The translations under genes were made by a program, and so were the position numbers. From assembly GCA_963829705.1 (NCBI GenBank), contig CAWHJN010000005.1, forward strand, positions 62,001 through 126,000: DNA of 64,000 bases, given 5' to 3'. This document shows positions 8,693 to 18,482 of this stretch, piece after piece (within the stretch, counting starts at the first letter, position 1; every line of letters starts with the position of its first letter). Source of the DNA: CAWHJN01 sp963829705. Lineage in GTDB: Bacteria > Bacteroidota > Rhodothermia > Rhodothermales > BA12. The notes beneath the pieces were generated by a model. The model saw only the letters and a list, made by a program, of their open reading frames with translations. It had not been told where the DNA came from and did not search any database.

Positions 8693-10602
8693 GTCTGCCT
8701 TCCGGGTCAGACAGATGACACAATCAAAAGTAGAAACATCAACTACCTTTTATACCTATAACACTAGAAATTGCCTTGTTCGATCTACGCAAGGCAAGTT
8801 CTTTTGATTTCAAAAAACCTTCCATTCCCTTCCTGATATCCATTGAGAATCCTTCGAGATTTATTTTTTTAAGGATCTTTTCCTGTTCGCCACTTATAGA
8901 GGATAGAGATATGAATATTATATCCTCTTCCACAGCTCCCATCATGTGATCCCATGATATTTCTTTAATTTTAGGCCATCTCCACAACTTAGGATGTACT
9001 TGATATATGTTCTCCCAGTGCTGAGTTGGGTGAATACTGAAACTGGGTCCATGTTTTGAATTTCTCAGCTCTATACCCTCCCAGAAATACGACAAATATG
9101 ACGACTTACTCAAACCACTTTCGTCTACAGCACGACAATGCTCCACAAACTCCCTAACAACAGGTATAACATATACCGAGTCTATCAATCTCTCATTTAT
9201 ACTGTAAGCCAGATGAAAAACACTGTCAGATCTTCTAGACTTCGTCACGGAGTCTAGAAGATCCCTGTTGCTGGTTGGATAGTTACATATGAACAATGCT
9301 GTGAAATATTCCTGGAAAGATCTATGGGTAAACGTATATTCAAGTCCGTCATATATTAGCAAGCATACAGACTGCCCGAGATCGGAAAAGAAATCTTCTT
9401 TATCAACCTTGATACCTGTTGCATCGATAGATTTATTAATCCAGCTTATCGCACTAGATTTTGTAAATCTAAAAGCTTCTTCGCTATACGTAAATAAACA
9501 GAATGCGCTAGTTAGGTTGATAAAATCATCTAATGGCACATTCGTTTTCATTTTCCTCTTGTATACTTCCTTGGTAGAGTCGTGCCTAGAGTGAAGGGTC
9601 TCAAAAGCCTGCTGATAGAATATATGTATTTTAGAAGGTATTTCTGCGTATTGCTCATAGGTCATTAACATCATCGTTAACAGCAAAGGATTTGACGCGA
9701 AGCTTTCATGACTTGAGTATAGACGGTCATCTAACGCCTCCATAAACTTCTCTTTCAAAACTATATCATATTTTATCTTACTTACAAGGTCAATGGATTG
9801 GTCTTTAGACAGAGGAGCCACGAATAGAGATTTGAACTCGGTCCAAGAATGGATCGAATCATCGGGTCTGCTCGACACAAGAATTCTAGCGTTTCTATAC
9901 ATCTCTGAGAACTCCACTATATGCTTTACTACAATATCATACTTATCCTCATCAACCTCATCCAAACCATCTAGTATTATAAAAACTTTACCCCATTTAG
10001 CCAAGCTATGAATATACTCCGACTTGTACTCAGGAGAACCCTTTCTTACTTCTGACAAAACAAAATCTAACAGGTCCCTGGTATCTCCTCTAAAATTCCG
10101 AAGTTCTATAAAAAATGGCACTCCGTAATCTTGACTATGCACAAGTTTCCTAAATATTGCCTTACACAAAGTAGACTTTCCCGCACCAGCTGTTCCTATG
10201 ATCTGTATCTTATCCCATTTATCAGCAAATTCGCATAAATTTTCGGTGTGTATGGATCCATATTCTTCATCACGAAAATAATGTCTATTCTCCATTAGAT
10301 CCAGATCTACATACATGCTATCAAGATCAACAGGCTCATTTCTGTAAAGTATGGTCTTGGCTTTTGAAAGTTTTTTATATCTATCCGATACATACTTCTC
10401 TGTAACATTTATCACATGAGGCAAAAACTCATCGTACTTACCCGATAGCCATGTTTTTATGTTGGAATATAGCTTTTCTGTGGCATCCTTTGATATTGCA
10501 GATAGTGCTGTTTTTATCATGGTCGGCTGAGTTTACGCGGCTAATTATTCATGCATGTTAAGATTAGAAGCATGTGGGCGCAAGAGGAGTCATGCCAAAG
10601 AA
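8693..10602. mobile_element. AT-rich genomic islet carrying a NACHT gene, inserted at the uvrA 3' end
   Basis: Base composition drops abruptly from very GC-rich to AT-rich near 8710 and returns at about 10600. The islet holds a single gene and is bracketed by two direct copies of the uvrA 3' end (8618-8692 and 10603-10677). No integrase, transposase, terminal inverted repeats or tRNA is present, so it is not a self-mobile element as seen. The simplest inference is acquisition by recombination in or next to uvrA, leaving a reconstituted uvrA on one side and the displaced tail on the other. Confidence 0.7.
8739..10520 (-). CDS. Bacterial NACHT-domain (NLR-like) STAND ATPase, probable anti-phage defence
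   Basis: 593 residues. Residues 109-117 are GTAGAGKST (Walker A) and 181-190 IILDGLDEVD (Walker B with the extra acidic residues typical of NACHT), followed by the sensor-like RILVSSRPDD at about 212-221. The N-terminal 75 residues, including SKAKTILYRNEPVDLDSMYV, resemble the short helical leader of bacterial NACHT proteins; the C-terminal 250 residues show no nuclease, protease or TIR motif that I recognise. Characterised bacterial NACHT proteins sense phage infection, oligomerise and stop phage growth; a role here is inferred from that family. The gene is strongly AT-rich with rare-for-this-genome codons, unlike all its neighbours, which indicates recent transfer. It is a stand-alone gene with no partner next to it. 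Confidence 0.88.
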   Translation of the reverse strand: MIKTALSAISKDATEKLYSNIKTWLSGKYDEFLPHVINVTEKYVSDRYKKLSKAKTILYRNEPVDLDSMYVDLDLMENRHYFRDEEYGSIHTENLCEFADKWDKIQIIGTAGAGKSTLCKAIFRKLVHSQDYGVPFFIELRNFRGDTRDLLDFVLSEVRKGSPEYKSEYIHSLAKWGKVFIILDGLDEVDEDKYDIVVKHIVEFSEMYRNARILVSSRPDDSIHSWTEFKSLFVAPLSKDQSIDLVSKIKYDIVLKEKFMEALDDRLYSSHESFASNPLLLTMMLMTYEQYAEIPSKIHIFYQQAFETLHSRHDSTKEVYKRKMKTNVPLDDFINLTSAFCLFTYSEEAFRFTKSSAISWINKSIDATGIKVDKEDFFSDLGQSVCLLIYDGLEYTFTHRSFQEYFTALFICNYPTSNRDLLDSVTKSRRSDSVFHLAYSINERLIDSVYVIPVVREFVEHCRAVDESGLSKSSYLSYFWEGIELRNSKHGPSFSIHPTQHWENIYQVHPKLWRWPKIKEISWDHMMGAVEEDIIFISLSSISGEQEKILKKINLEGFSMDIRKGMEGFLKSKELALRRSNKAISSVIGIKGS

Positions 10603-13461
10603 TTACAGCACGGCGCGCAGGAAGTGCCCGGTGTGGCTCGCGGGCGTGGCCGCCAGTTCCTCCGGCGTGCCCGCCGCCACGACCTCGCCGCCGCCGCGCC
10701 CTCCTTCCGGACCGAGGTCGATCACGTAGTCACTCGCCCGGATCACGTCGAGGTTGTGCTCGATGAGGATGACGGAGTGGCCGTTTTCCACGAGCGAGTT
10801 AAAAGCTCGGAGCAGCTTTTTGATGTCGTCGAAGTGCAGGCCCGTCGTGGGTTCGTCGAAGAGGTAGAGCGTCTTTTCCTTCGTCGTCTTGCCGAGGATC
10901 GCGCCCAGCTTCACGCGCTGCGCCTCGCCGCCCGAGAGCGTGTTGCTCGGCTGACCCAGCGTGAGGTAGCCGAGGCCGATGTCGTCCAGCACTTGCAGCT
11001 TGTTCTGGATGGCGGGCACGTCCTCGAAAAACGCGACGGCCTCGCTGACGGTCATCCTCAGGATGTCGTCCACATTCTTGCCGTGGTAGCGGACTTCCAG
11101 CACTTCCTGCTTGAACCGCCGCCCCTTGCACGCCTCGCATTCGAGGTACAGATCCGCCAGAAACTGCATCTCGACTTTCACCACGCCCTCACCTTCGCAT
11201 GTTTCGCAGCGCCCGCCGGGGACGTTGAACGAGAACGTACCGGGCTTGTAGCCGCGCAGCTTCGCCGCGTGCGTGTCGGCGAGCAGCGCCCGGATGGCAT
11301 CGTAGGCCTTGATGTACGTCACCGGGTTCGACCGGCTCGTCTTGCCAATCGGGCTCTGGTCCACCATCTCGACGGCGTCGATGTGGCCCGCACCCCGGAT
11401 ACCGTCGTGTGCGCCCACGCCCGTGCCTTCCTCGTACTGCCCTTTGAGGCGGCGCAGGCCGTTGTACAGCGTCGCCTCGACGAGGGTGGACTTGCCCGAG
11501 CCGCTCACGCCCGTCACGCACGTGATCATGCCGAGCGGGAAGACGACGTCGATGTTTTTGAGGTTGTGCTCGCGCGCGTTCTCGACGAGGATCACGTGGT
11601 CAGGGTCGACCTCGCGGCGGTGCGCGGGCGTCTCGATGAGTTTGCGCCCGCTCAGGTACGCGCCCGTCAGCGAAGCGTCATCTTCCAGGATGCCTGCGTA
11701 GTCGCCGAAATACATGACTTCGCCGCCGTGCCGCCCACTGCCGGGGCCGATGTCTACGATGAGGTCGGCGCGGCGCATCATCTCCGGCTCGTGCTCGACG
11801 ACGAGGACGGTGTTGCCGATGTCGCGCATCTTTTCGAGGATGGCGATGAGGCGGCCCGTGTCGCGCGGGTGCAGCCCGATGGACGGCTCATCCAGCACGT
11901 AAAGGCTGCCGACGAGCGAGCTGCCCAGGCTCGTGGCGAGGTTGATGCGCTGGTTCTCGCCGCCCGAGAGCGTCTGCGACAGCCGGTCGAGCGTGAGGTA
12001 ATCGAGCCCGACTTCCACGAGGTAATTCAGCCGTTTGCGGATCTCGTCGAGGATGTGCGCGGCGACGGCGATCTGGTGCTCGGTGAGCGCGAGGTGTCGA
12101 AAAAAGTCGCGGGCGTCCTCGGTCGTCATCTCGCAGACCTCACCGATGTGCAGGCCGCCAACCTTTACATACAGCGCCTCCGGCCGCACGCGGTAGCCGT
12201 GGCATGTCGGGCACGTCGTGTAGCCACGGAAGCGCGCCGCGTAGATGCGGTAGTGCATCTTGTACGACTTCCGCTGCAAGTAGTTGAAAAATCCAGTGAT
12301 GCCCACGTAATCGCCCTCTCCGTCCCACAGAAACGCTTTCTGCTCGTCGGTCAGCAGGCGGTACGGGGTGTCGATGGGGAAGCTAACGCGCGCCGACTGC
12401 CGGATGAGGGCGCGGAAGTGCTCGCTCCACTGCTCGGTGCGGAACGGCGCGATGGCCTGCTGCCGCACCGTCAGGTCGGGATTGGGGATGACGAGGTCGG
12501 GGTCGACGCCGGGCACACGCCCGAAGCCCTGGCACGTCTGGCACGCGCCCACGGGCGAGTTGAACGAGAAGAGCAGGGGCGTCGGCTCCTCGAAGGTCAT
12601 CCCGTCGCGCTCGAAAAACTCGGAGAACTCCAGGTGCTCGCCTGCCTGTTCGCCGCTGGCAATGCGTACCGTGCAGCGCCCTCCTCCCTCGCGGAATGCC
12701 TGCTCCACGGAATCCGCGATGCGCGAGGTGGTGCTTTCGTCGTCTTTGCGAATCACCAGCCGGTCCACGAGCACGAGCAGCCGGTCGCGCCCGGCGCGCA
12801 CGCTCGACGGCTCGGTTTCGTTGAGATCAACGAGGGTTTCCGCTGCGCCCTTCTCGGCCTGTTTGTCCGTCGGCAGCACGAGGATGCGAAAAAAGCCGCG
12901 CGCGCGCAGCGTATCCAACTCGTCCGCGACTTTGGCTTTTTTGTGGTCGGGAAGCGGAAAGGTGAGGTAGAAGCGCGTGCCGTCGTCGAGCGCGGCGGTG
13001 AGGGTGTCGGCGACGGAGCGCGGCGAATCCTTCGTGACGACCTCGCCCGACACCGGCGAAATCGTCGTGCCGATGCGGGCGTAGAGCAGGCGCAGATAGT
13101 CGTACACCTCGGTCTGCGTGGCGACGGTCGAGCGCGGGTTTTTGATGGCCGTCGTCTGCTGGATCGCCATCGCCGGGGCGAGGCCCGAAATGAAGTCCAC
13201 GTCGGGCTTGTCCATCCGTTCGAGAAACTGGCGCGCGTAGGCGCTCAAACTCTCGACATAGCGCCGCTGCCCCTCGGCATAAATGGTGTCGAAAGCGAGG
13301 CTGCTCTTGCCCGACCCGCTCGGCCCGGTGACGACGATCATCCGGCCGTGAGGCAGGTCGAGGTCGATGTTTTTGAGGTTGTGCTGGCGCGCGCCCCGCA
13401 GCACGAGCACGCGGTCGCGCAGACGGCGGGCGGAGGACGAGGAGACAGGCGCGGTGGACAT
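10603..13461 (-). CDS. uvrA: Excinuclease ABC subunit A
   Basis: 952 residues, the full UvrA length. Two ABC ATPase halves are present: Walker A GPSGSGKSS near residue 47 and GVSGSGKST near 650, and signature motifs LSGGENQRINLATSL and LSGGEAQRVKLGAIL. The C-terminal zinc module with CETCEGEG and CEACKGRRF, which is important for DNA binding, is intact. The accessory first zinc site is lost: where many UvrAs have CPxCG after LYARIG, this one reads ISPVSG, as in Bacteroidota relatives. UvrA dimers load UvrB at bulky lesions in nucleotide excision repair. The last codons are duplicated 2 kb downstream beyond the NACHT islet. The 200-bp divergent gap to the next gene (13462-13661) shows no promoter I can assign firmly. 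Confidence 0.98.
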   Translation of the reverse strand: MSTAPVSSSSARRLRDRVLVLRGARQHNLKNIDLDLPHGRMIVVTGPSGSGKSSLAFDTIYAEGQRRYVESLSAYARQFLERMDKPDVDFISGLAPAMAIQQTTAIKNPRSTVATQTEVYDYLRLLYARIGTTISPVSGEVVTKDSPRSVADTLTAALDDGTRFYLTFPLPDHKKAKVADELDTLRARGFFRILVLPTDKQAEKGAAETLVDLNETEPSSVRAGRDRLLVLVDRLVIRKDDESTTSRIADSVEQAFREGGGRCTVRIASGEQAGEHLEFSEFFERDGMTFEEPTPLLFSFNSPVGACQTCQGFGRVPGVDPDLVIPNPDLTVRQQAIAPFRTEQWSEHFRALIRQSARVSFPIDTPYRLLTDEQKAFLWDGEGDYVGITGFFNYLQRKSYKMHYRIYAARFRGYTTCPTCHGYRVRPEALYVKVGGLHIGEVCEMTTEDARDFFRHLALTEHQIAVAAHILDEIRKRLNYLVEVGLDYLTLDRLSQTLSGGENQRINLATSLGSSLVGSLYVLDEPSIGLHPRDTGRLIAILEKMRDIGNTVLVVEHEPEMMRRADLIVDIGPGSGRHGGEVMYFGDYAGILEDDASLTGAYLSGRKLIETPAHRREVDPDHVILVENAREHNLKNIDVVFPLGMITCVTGVSGSGKSTLVEATLYNGLRRLKGQYEEGTGVGAHDGIRGAGHIDAVEMVDQSPIGKTSRSNPVTYIKAYDAIRALLADTHAAKLRGYKPGTFSFNVPGGRCETCEGEGVVKVEMQFLADLYLECEACKGRRFKQEVLEVRYHGKNVDDILRMTVSEAVAFFEDVPAIQNKLQVLDDIGLGYLTLGQPSNTLSGGEAQRVKLGAILGKTTKEKTLYLFDEPTTGLHFDDIKKLLRAFNSLVENGHSVILIEHNLDVIRASDYVIDLGPEGGRGGGEVVAAGTPEELAATPASHTGHFLRAVL

Positions 13462-13661
13462 GCGGCGCGGATAGGTGCAAAGGTGTGTGTCAACGCGGCA
13501 ACGGCGCGCAGGTTGTCGGCGGAAAGACGCGAAAGCGGTGAGGAAAGCTTTGCCACTTTCTTGCGCTTCTGTTTCGATGGGTCGTACCTATTGTGCAGGA
13601 ACGCCGGTAGGATCGCCGTTTGATGCTTGAGGCATGACCTCTCCACCCGCCCCTTCCGCTC

Positions 13662-14798
13662 ATGCAGGTTTCGCAGCAACACTGGACACCCGGCACCGCC
13701 ATCGAGGCGCGGCCCGGCGTGAGCCTCGTTCTCGCTTTTGGCAGCCCGGCGCTCATGGCCGACTCGAACGTGTACGCCCACGTCGCCCGGTGCTATCCCG
13801 GCGCGGTCGTCGTTGGCTGCTCGTCGTCGGGCGAAATCGAAGGCGACCAGGTCCACGACGATACCCTCGTGCTGACGGAGATCACGTTTGCGCGCACCGA
13901 CGTGCATCTGGCGTGGACAGAGCGCCGGGTGGACGAAAGCGACGAGGCGATGGGAGAGCGGCTCGGCGCGCGGCTGCCGCCCGAGTACAACGGGCTGCCG
14001 CTCGCCCACGTCTGCGTGCTGGCCGATGGCGTCCACCTCAACGGGACGGCGTTTGCCGCGGGTGTGGGCGCGTGCCTGCCCAGCGGCCCCGCCATCACAG
14101 GCGGCCTTGCGGGCGACGTGGCCCGCTTTGTGGAAACGCCCGTGTGGGCCGAGGGCGTACGCGCGGCTCCCGCAGGCGTGGCACTCGGGTTTTACGGGCA
14201 GCACCTCCGCGTGGGATGGGGGGCCGTCGGCGGGTGGCATCCGTTCGGCCCTGACCGCCTCGTGACCCGGTCGGAGGGCAACGTGCTCTACGAACTCGAC
14301 GGCACCCCGGCGCTCGGCGTGTACAAGAAATACCTCGGCCCTCACGCCAAAGACCTGCCGGGCAGCGGCCTGCTCTTCCCGCTGTCCATCCGCCGCAGCG
14401 ACGGCGAGCGCGAGATCGTCCGCTCGACGCTGGGCATCGACGAGGCAGAGGGCAGCATCCGGTTTGCGGGCGACATTCCGCAGGGCACCTACGCGCGTTT
14501 CATGAAGACCAACACCGACCGGCTGGCCGACGGCGCCACCGAGGCCGCCGAGGACGCGCTGGCCGGACTTGGCGGCGCTGCGCCCACGCTGGCTTTTTTG
14601 GTGAGTTGCGTGGGCCGCCGCATCGTGATGGGCGCGCACACCGAGAACGAACTCGAAGCCGTCGCCGCCGCACTTGGCGGGCACGCCGTGATGGCCGGCT
14701 TCTACTCGCACGGCGAGATCGCCCCGTTTGGCGGCGCAATGAACTGCGACCTGCACAACCAGACCATGACCATCACCCTGTTTGCCGAGGATGTCTGA
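13662..14798 (+). CDS. FIST-domain (FIST_N/FIST_C) sensory protein
   Basis: 378 residues. The N-terminal half (VSLVLAFGSPALM, then YPGAVVVGCSSSGEIEGDQV) matches the FIST_N fold, and the second half (LPGSGLLFPLSIRR, FLVSCVGRRIVMG, AVMAGFYSHGEIAPFGG) matches FIST_C, including the conserved GFYSHGE-type block near the C-terminus. No membrane segment or enzyme motif is seen. FIST proteins are soluble ligand-binding sensors usually coded next to signalling enzymes. Here the stop overlaps the start of a histidine kinase by 8 bases (ATGTCTGA), so the two very likely work together, with the FIST protein feeding its signal to the kinase. The ligand is unknown. Confidence 0.88.
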   Translation: MQVSQQHWTPGTAIEARPGVSLVLAFGSPALMADSNVYAHVARCYPGAVVVGCSSSGEIEGDQVHDDTLVLTEITFARTDVHLAWTERRVDESDEAMGERLGARLPPEYNGLPLAHVCVLADGVHLNGTAFAAGVGACLPSGPAITGGLAGDVARFVETPVWAEGVRAAPAGVALGFYGQHLRVGWGAVGGWHPFGPDRLVTRSEGNVLYELDGTPALGVYKKYLGPHAKDLPGSGLLFPLSIRRSDGEREIVRSTLGIDEAEGSIRFAGDIPQGTYARFMKTNTDRLADGATEAAEDALAGLGGAAPTLAFLVSCVGRRIVMGAHTENELEAVAAALGGHAVMAGFYSHGEIAPFGGAMNCDLHNQTMTITLFAEDV

Positions 14799-16242
14799 CG
14801 GGTCGGGCCAACACGCGTGGAGTACGTTGCTGGCCCGGCAGATCCGGCGCTTGCTCGGCGGCAGCGTGCCTCCGGGGATGGAAACGTTCGTCGCGAGCGT
14901 AGACGCAACCTACCGCCAGTTCGACGCCGAGCGCGAGTTGATGGAACGCTCGCTCGAACTCACCTCGGAAGAACTCGTCGAGCGCAACCGCCGCCTCAGC
15001 GGCGAAGTCGAAGCGGGCCACCTGATGCAGGCCGCGTTGCAGAACGAGTTGGCCGAGCGGCAGCGCGTCGAGCACGAGTTGCGCCGCAGCCTCTTCCGGC
15101 TCGGCGAGGCGCGCCGCATCTTCGGCATGGGCTACTGGGAAGCCAACCTCGCCACGGGCGAGGCCACGTGGTCGGACGAGATGTACCCCCTCTTCGGCTA
15201 CGCGCCCGGCGAGGTGAAGCCTTCGCGTCAGCTCTTTGCGCGCCACTGCTACCCACAAGACCTGCGGCGGCTCACCCGCGCGGCGCGCTTTCTGCGCCCC
15301 GGTACCCCCCAGGAGCACGACTTCCGCGTTCGGCTGCGCGGGGGCGAGGAGCGCATACTGCGCGTCAGCGGGATGCGCACCCGCGACGATAACGATAGCG
15401 GAGGCTCGAGCGTGCTACTCGGCATCTGCCACGACATCACGCGGCAACACCGCTACGAGCGGGACCTCGTGGACGCCCGCGAGCGCGCTGAGCAGGCGCA
15501 GCGCCACGCCGAGGAGTTGCTGCGCCTCAAGTCCTCGCTGCTCGACAACATCAGCCACGAGCTTCGCACGCCGTTGGCGGCCATCATCGGCTTCGCCGAC
15601 ATCCTCTCGCACGACCTCAGCGGCGAACAGCGGGAGTTCGCCGCCCTCATCTACCAGAGCGGCGAGCGGCTGCTCGACACGTTCAATTCCGTCCTCACCC
15701 TCGCCAGCTTCGACAGCGGCAACCTCCAGATCGACCTGAAACCGGTAGATCTGCGCGCCGAGGCGTCGGAGGCCATTGCCATGCTGCGGCAGAGCGCCGA
15801 GCAGAAAGGCCTCGCACTGGACCTGGGCGCTCCCGGCCCCGTGCCGGTGCTGGCCGACAGCGCCGCGCTGCACCGCATCCTCCACAACCTCGTCGCCAAC
15901 GCCATCAAATTCACCGAAGCCGGCAGCGTGTGCGTGCGGGTGTACGCCGAGCCGAGCGAAGAAGAGGGCGGTGCGCGCGGCGTCATCGAGGTGACCGACA
16001 CTGGCATCGGCATCGAGGAAAGCTTTCTGCCATACCTGTTCGAGCCGTTTCACCAGCAGTCGAAAGGCATGGCGCGCGCGCATGAAGGGGCGGGGCTGGG
16101 CCTCGCCATCGTCAAACGATTGACGGAGATGATGAACGGCACGCTCAAGGTGCGTTCGCAGGTGGACGTTGGCACCACCTTCCGCGTAGCGCTGCCGCTG
16201 CACGACGCCACGCTGCGCCTCGTCGTCGGGCGGCGGGAGTAG
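14791..16242 (+). CDS. Cytosolic PAS-containing sensor histidine kinase
   Basis: 483 residues from the ATG inside ATGTCTGA; the frame is open three codons further upstream, but the overlap start is favoured. A coiled-coil-like N-terminal region (residues about 40-100, rich in E, L and R) leads to a PAS fold with FGMGYWEANLATGEATWSDE and its PAC tail. The dimerisation and phosphoacceptor helix carries ISHELRTPL with the histidine at about residue 256, and the catalytic domain shows NLVANAIKFTEAG (N box), VTDTGIGIEE (G1) and GAGLGLAIVKRL (G2). There is no transmembrane segment, which fits a soluble partner such as the overlapping FIST protein. No response regulator lies next to it. Confidence 0.93.
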   Translation: MSDGSGQHAWSTLLARQIRRLLGGSVPPGMETFVASVDATYRQFDAERELMERSLELTSEELVERNRRLSGEVEAGHLMQAALQNELAERQRVEHELRRSLFRLGEARRIFGMGYWEANLATGEATWSDEMYPLFGYAPGEVKPSRQLFARHCYPQDLRRLTRAARFLRPGTPQEHDFRVRLRGGEERILRVSGMRTRDDNDSGGSSVLLGICHDITRQHRYERDLVDARERAEQAQRHAEELLRLKSSLLDNISHELRTPLAAIIGFADILSHDLSGEQREFAALIYQSGERLLDTFNSVLTLASFDSGNLQIDLKPVDLRAEASEAIAMLRQSAEQKGLALDLGAPGPVPVLADSAALHRILHNLVANAIKFTEAGSVCVRVYAEPSEEEGGARGVIEVTDTGIGIEESFLPYLFEPFHQQSKGMARAHEGAGLGLAIVKRLTEMMNGTLKVRSQVDVGTTFRVALPLHDATLRLVVGRRE

Positions 16243-16365
16243 GGGGAGTTTCAGATTTCGGAGGTCGGATTTCGGAGGGGCGAGGCGGGAAAATGGAGGA
16301 GGGAGGATCGAGAATAGCGGACGGGGCTTCCATCCTCTATTCGCCATTTTCCATCTTCCGGCTCC

Positions 16366-18469
16366 GTGACGTTTCTCAACCCGCTGCTGCTGCTCGGGAT
16401 GGCCGCCGTCGCCATTCCCATCGTGGTGCACCTGTTCAACTTCCGGCGTCCGCGGCGCGTGGTGTTCTCGTCGCTGGCGTTTCTGCGCGAGTTGCAGCAG
16501 ACCACCATGCAGCGGATGCGGGTGCAGCAGTGGCTGCTGCTGGCGCTGCGGATCCTGGCGCTGGCGTGCCTGGCGCTGGCGTTCGCGCGGCCCGTCGTCG
16601 AGGGCGTCGCGGGCGAGGCGCTGGGGCGGTCCCGCGCCTCGGTGGTGTTCGTGCTCGACAACTCCCTGTCGATGCTCTTCCGGGATGCCCAGGGCGCGTA
16701 CTTCGACCAGGCGAAGACGCTCGTCGCCGAGATGGCCGAGAAGCTGGAAGACGGCGACCAGGTGTTCCTCGTGCCCACGGCGTCGGGCGTGCAGGGGCGG
16801 CCTGCGCCGTTCCGCAGCCGTGCCGCGTTTCTCGACGCCCTCGCCCGCGTAGAGACGGCACCGGGCACGTACCCGCTCACCGACGCCCTCGACCGCGCCG
16901 CCGCGCTGCTCGAAGACGCCACCTACGCCAGCCGCGAAATCTACCTCGTCTCGGATTTCCAGCGCGCCACGCTCGCCGACTCGGGCCGCACGCCCATCCC
17001 GTTCGACGGGCGCGTGGTGCTGCTGCCCGTGGGCGGGCGCGCACAGGCCAACGTGGCCGTCACGGGCGTGGAGGTGGTGAGCCGCATCGTCGAGGCCGGG
17101 CAGCCCGTCACGCTCGACGCCACGCTCGTCAACTACGGCGACGAGGCGCTGCCGGACTACGGCGCGGACGTGCTGCTGGATGGCCAGCCTGTGGCACAGA
17201 ACGCCGCGACACTGCCGCCCGGAGTGCCCACCACCGTCCGCTTCACCTTCACGCCCGACGCGCGCGGCTGGCTGGGCGGGCGCGTCGAGACGGAGGCCGA
17301 CGTGTTCGAGGACGACAACGCCCGCGCCTTCGCGCTCTACGTGCCCGAGCAACGCCGCGTGCTCGTGGTAGAGGGCACGGGCACCTCGGCGCGCTACGTG
17401 GCCCTGGCACTTTCGCCCGAACTCGTGCGCGGGCAGGGCACCTTCGCCCTCACCACGATCCCCGAAGAGCGCCTCGCCGCCACCGACCTCTCGGCCTTCG
17501 ACGCCGTCGTGCTGGCCGCGCCCACGTCGCTCGCCTCGGGCGAAACCCAGACGCTCGCGGCGTTCGTCGAGGGCGGCGGCGGTGTGCTCGCCTACCCGTC
17601 CGACGCGCCCGGCGCGCTCGACGGCTTCCTCGCGGCCATCGGCGGCGGCACGCTCGGCGCGCCCGTGGGTGATGGCGAAACGCCCGTGGCGAGCTTCGAC
17701 CGGGTGGAACCGCGAGCATCCCGTCTTCGCGGGCGTCTTCGAGCGGTCCGACGGGCAGGTAGAGGGGGCCGAAATCTACCGCTACGCCCCCTACCGCGCG
17801 GGCGGCGGCGCACAGACGACGTTGATCGGGCTGACAGGCGGCGGCGCGTTCGTGCAGGAGATCCGCCACGGATCGGGGGGCGTGCTGCTGTTCACCTCGG
17901 CCCTCGACGGCCGGTGGAACAGTCTGCCCACGCGGGGGCTGTTCGTGCCGCTGTTGCACCGAAGCCTGTTCTACCTCACCTCGCCCGAGGGCGACGGCGC
18001 ACAGGCGCTCGTGGCGGGGCGGCCGCTCAGGCTGCAGGTGGGCGGGCGCGTGGCCTGGCAGCGCCCCACGCTCACCGGCCCCGACGGCGAGGCCTACGTG
18101 CCCGACATCCGGCCGCTCTTCGGCAGCACGCTCGTCGAAACCGCCGACCCGCTCTCACGCCCGGGCCTCTACACGCTCGAAGCCGATGGGGCCGTCGCGC
18201 GCCGAATCGCCGTCACGCTCGACGCCCGCGAGTCCGACCCGCGCACGTATGGTGGGGCCGAGGCGCGCGAAGCACTCGCGCAGGCGACGGGTCTGGAGCC
18301 TCGCCTCGTCGCCTCTGGCGCAACGTCGGCGGAGCGTGCCCAAAGCGCGTTACGAACCGGTCCGGGCGGGCGGGAGATCTGGAACATCCTCCTATGGGTC
18401 GCATTGCTTTTTCTCGCCGCCGAAATGATCGTTTCCTGGCAGCGGCGACCGGTTACCGTAGCGGCCTGA
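16366..18469 (+). CDS. BatA-like protein (N-terminal BatA and vWA-like domain), one frameshift
   Basis: Begins at a GTG with TFLNPLLLLGMAAVAIPIVVH, the classic BatA N-terminal membrane helix, then a second helix at about 55-80 and a vWA-like domain with VVFVLDNSLSMLF (a MIDAS-type DxSxS). Past residue about 445 the frame changes: the sequence after FDRVE should read REHPVFAGVFERSDG, which is found one frame over and continues to the stop at 18469 with a closing membrane helix (NILLWVALLFLAAEMIV). One extra C near 17709-17712 explains it. Because both halves look fully conserved, a sequencing error or a very recent mutation is likelier than old decay. Such proteins are common in Bacteroidota, often with MoxR-type partners, none of which is seen here. 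The leader 16243-16365 holds tandem GGATTTCGGAGG-type repeats. Confidence 0.8.
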
Positions 18470-18482
18470 AGGCACTGCTCCC

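Noticed and set aside
10555..13623. 1022-residue open frame antisense to uvrA
   Set aside because: Mirror frame of a highly conserved gene in GC-rich DNA, with no motif of its own.
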